Below are positions 13,201 to 25,400 of a DNA stretch of 64,000 nt, one piece after another. The DNA is from Sepiola atlantica (lineage: Eukaryota; Mollusca; Cephalopoda; Sepiida; Sepiolidae), in assembly GCA_963556195.1 (NCBI GenBank), contig CAUVYP010001208.1, positions 2,170,001-2,234,000 on the forward strand, written 5' to 3'. The translations under genes and the position numbers were made by a program. The notes under the pieces are model-generated. The model was not told where the DNA came from. It did not search any database and saw only the letters and a program-made list of their open reading frames with translations. Each line of letters begins with the position of its first letter. Within the stretch, counting starts at the first letter, position 1.

Positions 13201-14122
13201 CCGGAGATATGTCGATACAAACTGAATACGCAAAACATTCCACAAAATTTAGCGCGTTTTACAGTTGATATCGCTTTTGTTTATAACTTCCCCATTTATT
13301 CGAATTGTGCAACGAAACTTTGCAGACAGTCGCGGAGACACATTTTCTACTGAAGTACCAAGTTTCAGAAGTGCAGCTCTTGTACTGCCGGAGATATGTC
13401 GATACAAACTGAATACGCAAAACATCAACAAAATTAAGCGCGTTTTAAAGTTGATATCGCTTTTGTGTATAACTTCCACATTTTTTCTGAATTGTGCAAC
13501 GACACTTTGCAGACAGTCTCGAATAGGCTTTTTCTACTGAAGTACCAAGTTTCAGAAGTGCAGCTTTTGTACTGCCGGAGATATGTCGATACAAACTGAA
13601 TACGCAAAACATCAACAAAATTTAGCGCGTTTTAAAGTTGATATCGCTTTTGTTTATAACTTCCACATTTATTCGAATTGTGCAACGAAACTTTGCAGAC
13701 AGTCGCGGAGACACATTTTCTACTTAAGTACCAAGTTTCAGAAGTGCAGCTTATGTACTGCCGGAGATATTTCGATACAAACTGAATACGCAAAACATCA
13801 ACAAAATTTAGCGCGTTTTAAAGTTTATATCGCTTTTGTGTATAACTTCCACATTTATTCGAATTGCGCAACGAAACTTTGCAGACAGTCTCGAATAGGC
13901 TCTTTCTACTAAAGTACCAAGTTTCAGAAGTGCAGCTCTTGTACTGCCGGAGATATGTCGATACAAACTGAATACGCAAAACATCAACAAAATTTAGCGC
14001 GTTTTAAAGTTGATATCGCTTTTGTTTATAACTTCCACATTTATTCGAATTGTGCAACGAAACTTTGCAGACAGTCGGGGAGACACATTTCCTACTGAAG
14101 TACCAAGTTTCAGAAGTGCAGA
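10215..14122 (+). repeat. 21-unit (3908 bp) tandem duplication, copy 2
   Basis: This is the second copy, directly abutting copy 1. It keeps the CTTAAG at 10,931 where copy 1 has CTGAAG. Both one-base insertions of copy 1 are present here (near 13,243 and 13,484), which is why the offset is 3908 and not 3906. Identity to copy 1 ends by 14,220, where the partner has TTCCCCATT and this copy has TTCCACATT. Confidence 0.88.
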
Positions 14123-14886
14123 TCTTGTACTGCCGGAGATATGTCGATACAAACTGAATACGCAAAACATCAACAAAATTTAGCGCGTTTTAAAGTTGAT
14201 ATCGCTTTTGTGTATAACTTCCACATTTATTCGAATTGTGCAACGAAACTTTGCAGACAGTCTCGAATAGGCTTTTTCTACTGAAGTACCAAGTTTCAGA
14301 AGTGCAGCTTTTGTACTGCCGGAGATATGTCGATACAAACTGAATACGCAAAACATCAACAAAATTTAGCGCGTTTTAAAGTTGATATCGCTTTTGTTTA
14401 TAACTTCCACATTTATTCGAATTGTGCAACGAAACTTTGCAGACAGTCGCGGAGACACATTTTCTACTTAAGTACCAAGTTTCAGAAGTGCAGCTTATGT
14501 ACTGCCGGAGATATTTCGATACAAACTGAATACGCAAAACATCAACAAAATTTAGCGCGTTTTAAAGTTGATATCGGTTTTGTGTATAACTTGTACATTT
14601 ATTCGAATTGTGCAACGAAACTTTGCAGACAGTCTCGAATAGGCTCTTTCTACTAAAGTACCAAGTTTCAGAAGTGCAGCTCTTGTACTGCCGGAGATAT
14701 GTCGATACAAACTGAATACGCAAAACATCAACAAAATTTAGCGCGTTTTAAAGTTGATATCGCTTTTGTTTATAACTTCCACATTTATTCGAATTGTGCA
14801 ACGAAACTTTGCAGACAGTCGCGGAGACACATTTTCTACTTAAGTACCAAGTTTCAGAAGTGCAGCTTATGTACTGCCGGAGATAT

Positions 14887-15072
14887 TTCGATACAAACTG
14901 AATACGCAAAACATCAACAAAATTTAGCGCGTTTTAAAGTTGATGTCGGTTTTGTGTATAACTTGTACATTTATTCGAATTGTGCAACGAAACTTTGCAG
15001 ACAGTCTCGAATAGGCCTTTTCTACTGAAGTACTAAGTTTCAGAAGTGCAGCTCTTGTACTGCTAGAGATAT
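14887..15072 (+). repeat. Hybrid unit at the block 1/block 2 junction
   Basis: The left part has block 1 B features: a start of TTCGATAC, GTCGGTTTTGTGTATAAC and AACTTGTACATT. The right part has block 2 B features: AGGCCTTTTCTACTGAAG, GTACTAAG and a damaged GCTAGAGATATG, followed by a unit with CATCAACTAAATTT. The switch lies between about 14,968 and 15,016. No base is gained or lost, so the junction is an in-register exchange inside one unit. Confidence 0.75.
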
Positions 15073-15444
15073 GTCGATACAAACTGAATACGCAAAACAT
15101 CAACTAAATTTAGCGCGTTTTAAAGTTGATATCGCTTTTGTTTATAACTTCCACATTTATTCGAATTGTGCAACGAAACTTTGCAGACAGTCGCGGAGAC
15201 ACATTTCCTACTGAAGTACCAAGTTTCAGAAGTGCAGCTCTTGTACTGCCGGAGATATGTCGATACAAACTGAATACGCAAAACATCAACAAAATTTAGC
15301 GCGTTTTAAAGTTGATATCGCTTTTGTTTATAACTTCCACATTTATTCGAATTGTGCAACAAAACTTTGCAGACAGTCTCGAATAGGCCTTTTCTACTGA
15401 AGTACCAAGTTTCAGAAGTGCAGCTCTTGTACTGCCGGAGATAT

Positions 15445-15816
15445 GTCGATATAAACTGAATACGCAAAACATCAACAAAATTTAGCGCGTTTTAAAGTTG
15501 ATATCGCTTTTGTTTATAACTTCCACATTTATTCGAATTGTGCAACGAAACTTTGCAGACAGTCGCGGAGACACATTTTCTACTGAAGTACCAAGTTTCA
15601 GAAGTGCAGCTCTTGTACTGAAGAAGATATGTCGATACAAACTGAATACGCAAAACATCAACAAAATTTAGCGCGTTTTAAAGTTGATATCGCTTTTGTT
15701 TATAACTTATACATTTATTCGAATTGTGCAACGAAACTTTGCAGACAGTCTCGAATAGGCCCTTACTACTGAAGTACCAAGTTTCAGAAGTGCAGCTCTT
15801 GTACTGCCGGAGATAT
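15445..15816 (+). repeat. Linked dimer: GAAGAAGATAT A unit plus TTATACATT B unit
   Basis: The A unit ends ACTGAAGAAGATAT where other units have ACTGCCGGAGATAT. The next B unit has AACTTATACATT instead of AACTTCCACATT. The GAAGAAG form occurs near 15,620, 17,293, 18,781, 20,271, 21,571, 22,501, 24,547, 25,849 (GAAGAAAAT), 30,310, 31,800, 32,171, 37,751, 38,122, 40,912, 43,517 and 47,608. The TTATAC B unit follows in most cases, so the two variants travel together as a dimer haplotype. Confidence 0.8.
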
Positions 15817-16960
15817 GTCGATACAAACTGAATACGCAAAACATCAACAAAATTTAGCGCGTTTTAAAGTTGATATCGCTTTTGTTTATAACTTCCACAT
15901 TTATTCGAATTGTGCAACGAAACTTTGCAGACAGTCGCGCAGACACATTTTCTACTGAAGTACCAAGTTTCAGAAGTGCAGCTCTTGTATTGCCGGAGAT
16001 ATGTCGATACAAACTGAATACGCAACACATCAACAAAATTTAGCGCGTTTTAAAGTTGATATCGCTTTTGTTTATAACTTCCACATTTATTCGAATTGTG
16101 CAACGAAACTTTGCAGACAGTCTCGAATAGGCTTTTTCTACTGAAGTACCAAGTTTCAGAAGTGCAGCTCTTGTACTGCCGGAGATATGTCGATACAAAC
16201 TGAATACGAAAAACATCAACAAAATTTAGCGCGTTTTAAAGTTGATATCGCTTTTGTTTATAACTTCCACATTTATTCGAATTGTGCAACGAAACTTTGC
16301 AGACAGTCTCGAATAGGCCTTTTCTACTGAAGTACTAAGTTTCAGAAGTGCAGCTCTTGTACTGCCAGAGATATGTCGATACAAACTGAATACGCAAAAC
16401 ATCAACTAAATTTAGCGCGTTTTAAAGTTGATATCGCTTTTGTTTATAACTTCCACATTTATTCGAATTGTGCAACGAAACTTTGCAGACAGTCGCGGAG
16501 ACACATTTCCTACTGAAGTACCAAGTTTCAGAAGTGCAGCTCTTGTACTGCCGGAGATATGTCGATACAAACTGAATACGCAAAACATCAACAAAATTTA
16601 GCGCGTTTTAAAGTTGATATCGCTTTTGTTTATAACTTCCACATTTATTCGAATTGTGCAACCAAACTTTGCAGACAGTCACGAATAGGCCTTTTCTACT
16701 GAAGTACCAAGTTTCAGAAGTGCAGCTCTTGTACTGCCGGAGATATGTCGATACAAACTGAATACGCAAAACATCAACAAAATTTAGCGCGTTTTAAAGT
16801 TGATATCGCTTTTGTGTATAACTTCCACATTTATTCGAATTGTGCAACGAAACTAGCAGACAGTCGCGGAGACACATTTTCTACTGAAGTACCAAGTTTC
16901 AGAAGTGCAGCTCTTGTACTGCCGGAGATATGTCGATACAAACTGAATACGCAAAACATC
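15482..16960 (+). repeat. Eight-unit segment repeated at 17,155-18,640
   Basis: Unit order and markers match 17,155-18,640 at an offset of 1673-1674 bp. Matches include the GAAGAAGATAT unit, the TTATAC unit, GTATTGCC near 15,988 and 17,662, the CATCAACTAAATTT unit and the GTGTATAAC A unit near 16,815. A one-base deletion at about 16,853 (AACTAGCAG for AACTTTGCAG) changes the offset. Several substitutions separate the copies, so this duplication is older than those near 6-14 kb. Confidence 0.7.
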
Positions 16961-19777
16961 AACAAAATTTAGCGCGTTGTAAAGTGGATATCGCTTTTGT
17001 TTATAACTTCCACATTTATTCGAATTGTGCAACGAAACTTTACAGACAGTCGCGGAGACACATTTTCTACTGAAGTACCAAGTTTCAGAAGTGCAGCTCT
17101 TGTACTGCCGGAGATATGTCGATACAAACTGAATACGCAAAACATCAACAAAATTTAGCGCGTTTTAAAGTTGATATCGCTTTTGTTTATAACTTCCACA
17201 TTTATTCGAATTGTGCAACGAAACTTTGCAGACAGTCGCGGAGACACATTTTCTACTGAAGTACCAAGTTTCAGAAGTGCAGCTCTTGTACTGAAGAAGA
17301 TATGTCGATACAAACTGAATACGCAAAACATCAACAAAATTTAGCGCGTTTTAAAGTTGATATCGCTTTTGTTTATAACTTATACATTTATTCGAATTGT
17401 GCAACGAAACTTTGCAGACAGTCTCGAATAGGCCCTTTCAACTGAAGTACCAAGTTTCAGAAGTGCAGCTCTTGTACTGCCGGAGATATGTCGATACAAA
17501 CTGAATACGCAAAACATCAACAAAATTTAGCGCGTTTTAAAGTTGATATCGCTTTTGTTTATAACTTCCACATTTATTCGAATTGTGCAACGAAACTTTG
17601 CAGACAGTCGCGGAGACACATTTGCTACTGAAGTACTAAGTTTCAGAAGTGCAGCTCTTGTATTGCCGGAGATATGTCGATACAAACTGAATACGCAAAA
17701 CATCAACAAAATTTAGCGCGTTTTAAAGTTGATATCGCTTTTGTTTATAACTTCCACATTTATTCGAATTGTGCAACGAAACTTTGCAGACAGTCTCGAA
17801 TAGGCTCTTTCTACTGAAGTACCAAGTTTCAGAAGTGCAGCTCTTGTACTGCCGGAGATATGTCGATACAAACTGAATACGAAAAACATCAACAAAATTT
17901 AGCGCGTTTTAAAGTTGATATCGCTTTTGTTTATAACTTCCACATTTATTCGAATTGTGCAACGAAACTTTTCAGACAGTCTCGAATAGGCCTTTTCTAC
18001 TGAAGTACTAAGTTTCAGAAGTGCAGCTCTTGTACTGCCAGAGATATGTCGATACAAACTGAATACGCAAAACATCAACTAAATTTAGCGCGTTTTAAAG
18101 TTGATATCGCTTTTGTTTATAACTTCCACATTTGATCGAATTGTGCAACGAAACTTTGCAGACAGTCGCGGAGACACATTTCCTACTGAAGTACCAAGTT
18201 TCAGAAGTGCAGCTCTTGTACTGCCGGAGATATGTCGATACAAACTGAATACGCAAAACATCAACAAAATTTAGCGCGTTTTAAAGTTGATATCGCTTTT
18301 GTTTATAACTTCCACATTTATTCGAATTGTGCAACAAAACTTTGCAGACAGTCTCGAACAGGCCTTTTCTACTGAAGTACCAAGTTTCAGAAGTGCAGCT
18401 CTTGTACTGCCGGAGATATGTCGATACAAACTGAATACGCAAAACATCAACAAAATTTAGCGCGTTTTAAAGTTGATATCGCTTTTGTGTATAACTTCCA
18501 CATTTATTCGAATTGTGCAACGAAACTTTGCAGACAGTCGCGGAGACACATTTTCTACTGAAGTACCAAGTTTCAGAAGTGCAGCTCTTGTACTGCCGGC
18601 GATATGTCGATACAAACTGAATACGCAAAACACCAACAAAATTTAGCGCGTTTTAAAGTTGATATCGCTTTTGTTTATAACTTCCACATTTATTCGAATT
18701 GTGCAACGAAACTTTGCAGACAGTCGCGGAGACACATTTTCTACTGAAGTACCAAGTTTCAGAAGTGCAGCTCTTGTACTGAAGAAGATATGTCGATACA
18801 AACTGAATACGCAAAACATCAACAAAATTAAGCGCGTTTTAAAGTTGATATCGCTTTTGTTTATAACTTATACATTTATTCGAATTGTGCAACGAAACTT
18901 TGCAGACAGTCTCGAATAGGCTTTTTCTACTGAAGTACCAAGTTTCAGAAGTGCAGCTCTTGTACTGCCGGAGATATGTCGATACAAACTGAATACGAAA
19001 AACATCAACAAAATTTAGCGCGTTTTAAAGTTGATATCGCTTTTGTTTATAACTTCCACATTTATTCGAATTGTGCAACGAAACTTTGCAGACAGTCTCG
19101 AATAGGCTTTTTCTACTGAAGTATTAAGTTTCAGAAGTGCAGCTTTTGTACTGCCGGAGATATGTCGATACAAACTGAATACGAAAAACATCAACAAAAT
19201 TTAGCGCGTTTTAAAGTTGATATCGCTTTTGTTTATAACTTCCACATTTATTCGAATTGTGCAACGAAACTTTGCAGACAGTCGCGGAGACACATTTTCT
19301 ACTGAAGTACCAAGTTTCAGAAGTGCAGCTCTTTTACTGCCAGAGATATGTCGATACAAACTGAATACGCAAAACATCAACAAAATTTAGCGCGTTTTAA
19401 AGTTGATATCGCTTTTTGTGTATAACTTCCACATTTATTCGAATTGTGCCACGAAACTTTGCAGACAGTCTCGAATAGGCTTTTTCTACTGAAGTATTAA
19501 GTTTCAGAAGTGCAGCTTTTGTACTGCCGGAGATATGTCGATACAAACTGAATACGAAAAACATCAACAAAATTTAGCGCGTTTTAAAGTTGATATCGCT
19601 TTTGTTTATAACTTCCACATTTATTCGAATTGTGCTAAGAAACTTTGCAGACAGTCGCGGAGACACATTTTCTACTGAAGTACCAAGTTTCAGAAGTGCA
19701 GCTCTTGTACTGCCGGAGATATCTCGATACAAACTGAATACGCAAAACATCAACAAAATTTAGCGCGTTTTAAAGTT

Positions 19778-21079
19778 GATATCGCTTTTGTTTATAACTT
19801 CCACATTTATTCGAATTGTGCCACGAAACTTTGCAGACAGTCTCGAATAGGCTTTTTCTACTGAAGTATTAAGTTTCAGAAGTGCAGCTTTTGTACTGCC
19901 GGAGATATGTCGATACAAACTGAATACGAAAAACATCAACAAAATTTAGCGCGTTTTAAAGTTGATATCGCTTTTGTTTATAACTTCCACATTTATTCGA
20001 ATTGTGCAACGAAACTTTGCAGACAGTCGCGGAGACACATTTTCTACTGTGGTACCAAGTTTCAGAAGTGCAGCTCTTGTACTGCCGGAGATATGTCGAT
20101 ACAAAATGAATACGCAAAACATCAACAAAATTTAGCGCGTTGTAAAGTGGATATCGCTTTTGTTTATAACTTCCACATTTATTCGAATTGTGCAATGAAA
20201 CTTTGCAGACAGTCGCGGAGACACATTTTCTACTGAAGTACCAAGTTTCAGAAGTGCAGCTCTTGTACTGAAGAAGATATGTCGATACAAACTGAATACG
20301 CAAAACATCAACAAAATTTAGCGCGTTTTAAAGTTGATATCGCTTTTGTTTATAACTTCCACATTTATTCGAATTGTGCAACGAAACTTTGCAGACAGTC
20401 GCGGAGACACATTTTCTACTGAAGTACCAAGTTTCAGAAGTGCAGCTCTTGTATTGCCGGAGATATGTCGATACAAACTGAATACGCAAAACATCAACAA
20501 AATTTAGCGCGTTTTAAAGTTGATATCGCTTTTGTTTATAACTTCCACATTTATTCGAATTGTGCAACGAAACTTTGCAGACAGTCTCGAATAGGCTTTT
20601 TCTACTGAAGTACCAAGTTTCAGAAGTGCAGCTCTTGTACTGCCGGAGATATGTCGATACAAACTGAATACGAAAAACATCAACAAAATTTAGCGCGTTT
20701 TAAAGTTGATATCGCTTTTGTTTATAACTTCCACATTTATTCGAATTGTGCAACGAAACTTTGCAGACAGTCTCGAATAGGCTTTTTCTACTGAAGTACC
20801 AAGTTTCAGAAGTGCAGCTCTTGTACTGCCGGAGATATGTCGATACAAACTGAATACGAAAAACATCAACAAAATTTAGCGCGTTTTAAAGTTGATATCG
20901 CTTTTGTTTATAACTTCCACATTTATTCGAATTGTGCAACGAAACTTTGCAGACAGTCGCGGAGACAAATTTTCTACTGAAGTACCAAGTTTCAGACGTG
21001 CAGCTCTTGTACTGCCGGAGATATGTCGATACCAACTGAATACGCAAAACATCAACAAAATTTAGCGCGTTGTAAAGTG
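19778..21079 (+). repeat. Seven-unit (1302 bp) tandem duplication, copy 1
   Basis: This aligns with 21,080-22,381 at an offset of exactly 1302 bp; similarity runs on to 21,123/22,425. Shared rare markers are CTACTGTGGTACC near 20,045, GATACAAAATG near 20,099, GGAGACAAAT near 20,961 and GATACCAACTG near 21,029. I saw two substitutions, at 20196/21498 (T/C) and near 20997 (C/A). Confidence 0.85.
20467..20652 (+). repeat. Class B satellite unit (exemplar)
   Basis: This is a clean 186 bp class B unit. It matches class A outside unit positions 121-131, where it reads TCGAATAGGCT, six differences from class A with no length change. Variants of B include AGGCCCTTT, AGGCCTTTT, AGGCTCTTT and ATGGGCC, which mark subfamilies. 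Six clustered differences of fixed length look like an old divergence between two partners of a dimer rather than recent scatter. Confidence 0.95.
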
Positions 21080-22425
21080 GATATCGCTTTTGTTTATAAC
21101 TTCCACATTTATTCGAATTGTGCCACGAAACTTTGCAGACAGTCTCGAATAGGCTTTTTCTACTGAAGTATTAAGTTTCAGAAGTGCAGCTTTTGTACTG
21201 CCGGAGATATGTCGATACAAACTGAATACGAAAAACATCAACAAAATTTAGCGCGTTTTAAAGTTGATATCGCTTTTGTTTATAACTTCCACATTTATTC
21301 GAATTGTGCAACGAAACTTTGCAGACAGTCGCGGAGACACATTTTCTACTGTGGTACCAAGTTTCAGAAGTGCAGCTCTTGTACTGCCGGAGATATGTCG
21401 ATACAAAATGAATACGCAAAACATCAACAAAATTTAGCGCGTTGTAAAGTGGATATCGCTTTTGTTTATAACTTCCACATTTATTCGAATTGTGCAACGA
21501 AACTTTGCAGACAGTCGCGGAGACACATTTTCTACTGAAGTACCAAGTTTCAGAAGTGCAGCTCTTGTACTGAAGAAGATATGTCGATACAAACTGAATA
21601 CGCAAAACATCAACAAAATTTAGCGCGTTTTAAAGTTGATATCGCTTTTGTTTATAACTTCCACATTTATTCGAATTGTGCAACGAAACTTTGCAGACAG
21701 TCGCGGAGACACATTTTCTACTGAAGTACCAAGTTTCAGAAGTGCAGCTCTTGTATTGCCGGAGATATGTCGATACAAACTGAATACGCAAAACATCAAC
21801 AAAATTTAGCGCGTTTTAAAGTTGATATCGCTTTTGTTTATAACTTCCACATTTATTCGAATTGTGCAACGAAACTTTGCAGACAGTCTCGAATAGGCTT
21901 TTTCTACTGAAGTACCAAGTTTCAGAAGTGCAGCTCTTGTACTGCCGGAGATATGTCGATACAAACTGAATACGAAAAACATCAACAAAATTTAGCGCGT
22001 TTTAAAGTTGATATCGCTTTTGTTTATAACTTCCACATTTATTCGAATTGTGCAACGAAACTTTGCAGACAGTCTCGAATAGGCTTTTTCTACTGAAGTA
22101 CCAAGTTTCAGAAGTGCAGCTCTTGTACTGCCGGAGATATGTCGATACAAACTGAATACGAAAAACATCAACAAAATTTAGCGCGTTTTAAAGTTGATAT
22201 CGCTTTTGTTTATAACTTCCACATTTATTCGAATTGTGCAACGAAACTTTGCAGACAGTCGCGGAGACAAATTTTCTACTGAAGTACCAAGTTTCAGAAG
22301 TGCAGCTCTTGTACTGCCGGAGATATGTCGATACCAACTGAATACGCAAAACATCAACAAAATTTAGCGCGTTGTAAAGTGGATATCGCTTTTGTTTATA
22401 ACTTCCACATTTATTCGAATTGTGC
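21080..22425 (+). repeat. Seven-unit (1302 bp) tandem duplication, copy 2
   Basis: This directly follows copy 1 and carries the same rare variants at +1302. It ends where class B at 21,124 meets class A at 22,426. The A-A-A and B-B runs inside it are copied faithfully, so the irregular A/B order arose before this duplication. Confidence 0.85.
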
Positions 22426-25400
22426 AACGAAACTTTGCAGACAGTCGCGGAGACACATTTTCTACTGAAGTACCAAGTTTCAGAAGTGCAGCTCTTGTAC
22501 TGAAGAAGATATGTCGATACAAACTGAATACGCAAAACATCAACAAAATTTAGCGCGTTTTAAAGTTGATATCGCTTTTTTTTATAACTTATACATTTAT
22601 TCGAATTGTGCAACGAAACTTTGCAGACAGTCTCGAATAGGCCCTTTCTACTGAAGTACCAAGTTTCAGAAGTGCAGCTCTTGTACTGCCGGAGATATGT
22701 CGATACAAACTGAATACGCAAAACATCAACAAAATTTAGCGCGTTGTAAAGTTGATATCGCTTTTGTTTATAACTTCCACATTTATTCGAATTGTGCAAC
22801 GAAACTTTGCAGACAGTCGCGGAGACACATTTTCTACTGAAGTACCAAGTTTCAGAAGTGCAGCTCTTGTATTGCCGGAGATATGTCGATACAAACTGAA
22901 TACGCAAAACATCAACAAAATTTAGCGCGTTTTAAAGTTGATATCGCTTTTGTTTATAACTTCCACATTTATTCGAATTGTGCAACGACACTTTGCAGAC
23001 AGTCTCGAATAGGCTTTTTCTACTGAAGTACCAAGTTTCAGAAGTGCAGCTCTTGTACTGCCGGAGATATGTCGATACAAACTGAATACGAAAAACATCA
23101 ACAAAATTTAGCGCGTTTTAAAGTTGATATCGCTTTTGTTTATAACTTCCACATTTATTCGAATTGTGCAACGAAACTTTGCAGACAGTCTCGAATAGGC
23201 CTTTTCTACTGAAGTACTAAGTTTCAGAAGTGCAGCTCTTGTACTGCCAGAGATATGTCGATACAAACTGAATACGCAAAACATCAACTAAATTTAGCGC
23301 GTTTTAAAGTTGATATCGCTTTTGTTTATAACTTCCACATTTATTCGAATTGTGCAACGAAACTTTGCAGACAGTCGCCGAGACACATTGTCTACTGAAG
23401 TACCAAGTTTCAGAAGTGCAACTCTTGTACTGCCGGAGATATGTCGATACAAACTGAATACGCAAAACATCAACAAAATTTAGCGCGTTTTAAAGTTGAT
23501 ATCGCTTTTGTTTATAACTTCCACATTTATTCGAATTGTGCAACGAAACTTTGCAGACAGTCGCGGAGACACATTTTCTACTGAAGTACCAAGGTTCAGA
23601 TTGCAGCTCTTGTACTGCCGGAGATATGTCGATACAAACTGAATACGCAAAACATCAACAAAATTAAGCGCGTTTTAAAGTTGATATCGCTTTTGTGTAT
23701 AACTTCCACATTTATTCGAATTGTGCCACGAAACTTTGCAGACAGTCTCGAATAGGCTTTTTCTACTGAAGTATTAAGTTTCAGAAGTGCAGCTTTTGTA
23801 CTGCCGGAGATATGTCGATACAAACTGAATACGAAAAACATCAACAAAATTTAGCGCGTTTTACAGTTGATATCGCTTTTGTTTATAACTTCCACATTTA
23901 TTCGAATTGTGCAACGAAACTTTGCAGACAGTCGCGGAGACACACTTTCTACTGAAGTACCAAGTTTCAGAAGTGCAGCTCTTGTACTGCCGGAGATATC
24001 TCGATACAAACTGAATACGCAAAACATCAACAAAATTTAGCGCGTTTTAAAGTTGATATCGCTTTTGTTTATAACTTCCACATTTATTCGAATTGTGCCA
24101 CGAAACTTTGCAGACAGTCTCGAATAGGCTTTTTCTACTGAAGTATTAAGTTTCAGAAGTGCAGCTTTTGTACTGCCGGAGATATGTCGATACAAACTGA
24201 ATACGAAAAACATCAACAAAATTTAGCGCGTTTTAAAGTTGATATCGCTTTTGTTTATAACTTCCACATTTATTCGAATAGTGCAACGAAACTTTGCAGA
24301 CAGTCGCGGAGACACATTTCCTACTGAAGTACCAAGTTTCAGAAGTGCAGCTCTTGTACTGCCGGAGATATGTCGATACAAACTGAATACGCAAAACATC
24401 AACAAAATTTAGCGCGTTGTAAAGTTGATATCGCTTTTGTTTATAACTTCCACATTTATTCGAATTGTGCAACGAAACTTTGCAGACAGTCGCGGAGACA
24501 CATTTTCTACTGAAGTACCAGGTTTCAGAAGTGCAGCTCTTGTACTGAAGAAGATATGTCGATACAAACTGAATACGCAAAACATCAACAAAATTTAGCG
24601 CGTTTTAAAGTTGATATCGCTTTTGTTTATAACTTATACATTTATTCGAATTGTGCAACGAAACTTTGCAGACAGTCTCGAATAGGCCCTTTCTACTGAA
24701 GTACCAAGTTTCAGAAGTGCAGCTCTTGTACTGCCGGAGATATGTCGATACAAACTGAATACGCAAAACATCAACAAAATTTAGCGCGTTTTAAAGTTGA
24801 TATCGCTTTTGTTTATAACTTCCACATTTATTCGAATTGTGCAACGAAACTTTGCAGACAGTCGCGGAGACACATTTTCTACTGAAGTACCAAGTTTCAG
24901 AAGTGCAGCTCTTGTATTGCCGGAGATATGTCGATACAAACTGAATACGAAAAACATCAACAAAATTTAGCGCGTTTTAAAGTTGATATCGCTTTTGTTT
25001 ATAACTTCCACATTTATTCGAATTGTGCAACGAAACTTTGCAGACAGTCTCGAATAGGCCTTTTCTACTGAAGTACTAAGTTTCAGAAGTGCAGCTCTTG
25101 TATTGCCGGAGATATGTCGATACAAACTGAATACGCAAAACATCAACAAAATTTAGCGCGTTTTAAAGTTGATATCGCTTTTGTTTATAACTTCCACATT
25201 TATTCGAATTGTGCAACGAAACTTTGCAGACAGTCTCGAATAGGCCTCTTCTACTGAAGTACCAAGTTTCAGAAGTGCAGCTCTTGTACTGCCGGAGATA
25301 TGTCGATACAAACTGAATACGAAAAACATCAACAAAATTTAGCGCGTTTTAAAGTTGATATCGCTTTTGTTTATAACTTCCACATTTATTCGAATTGTGC

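Larger units (their letters stand above)
1..15016 (+). repeat. Block 1: 4-, 5- and 6-unit HOR subarray
   Basis: This block is defined by an A subtype with CTTAAG instead of CTGAAG, followed by GCTTATGTACTGCC and a unit starting TTCGATAC or TCTGTAC. Next comes a B unit ending in TTTCTACTAAAG, often with AACTTGTACATT. These marker A units recur 744, 930 or 1116 bp apart (4, 5 or 6 units). A/B alternation is nearly strict. It is broken by BB pairs (for example at 4,131-4,500, 7,108-7,480 and 8,038-8,410) and by AA pairs carrying the GAAGAACGTCGG variant. Confidence 0.85.
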
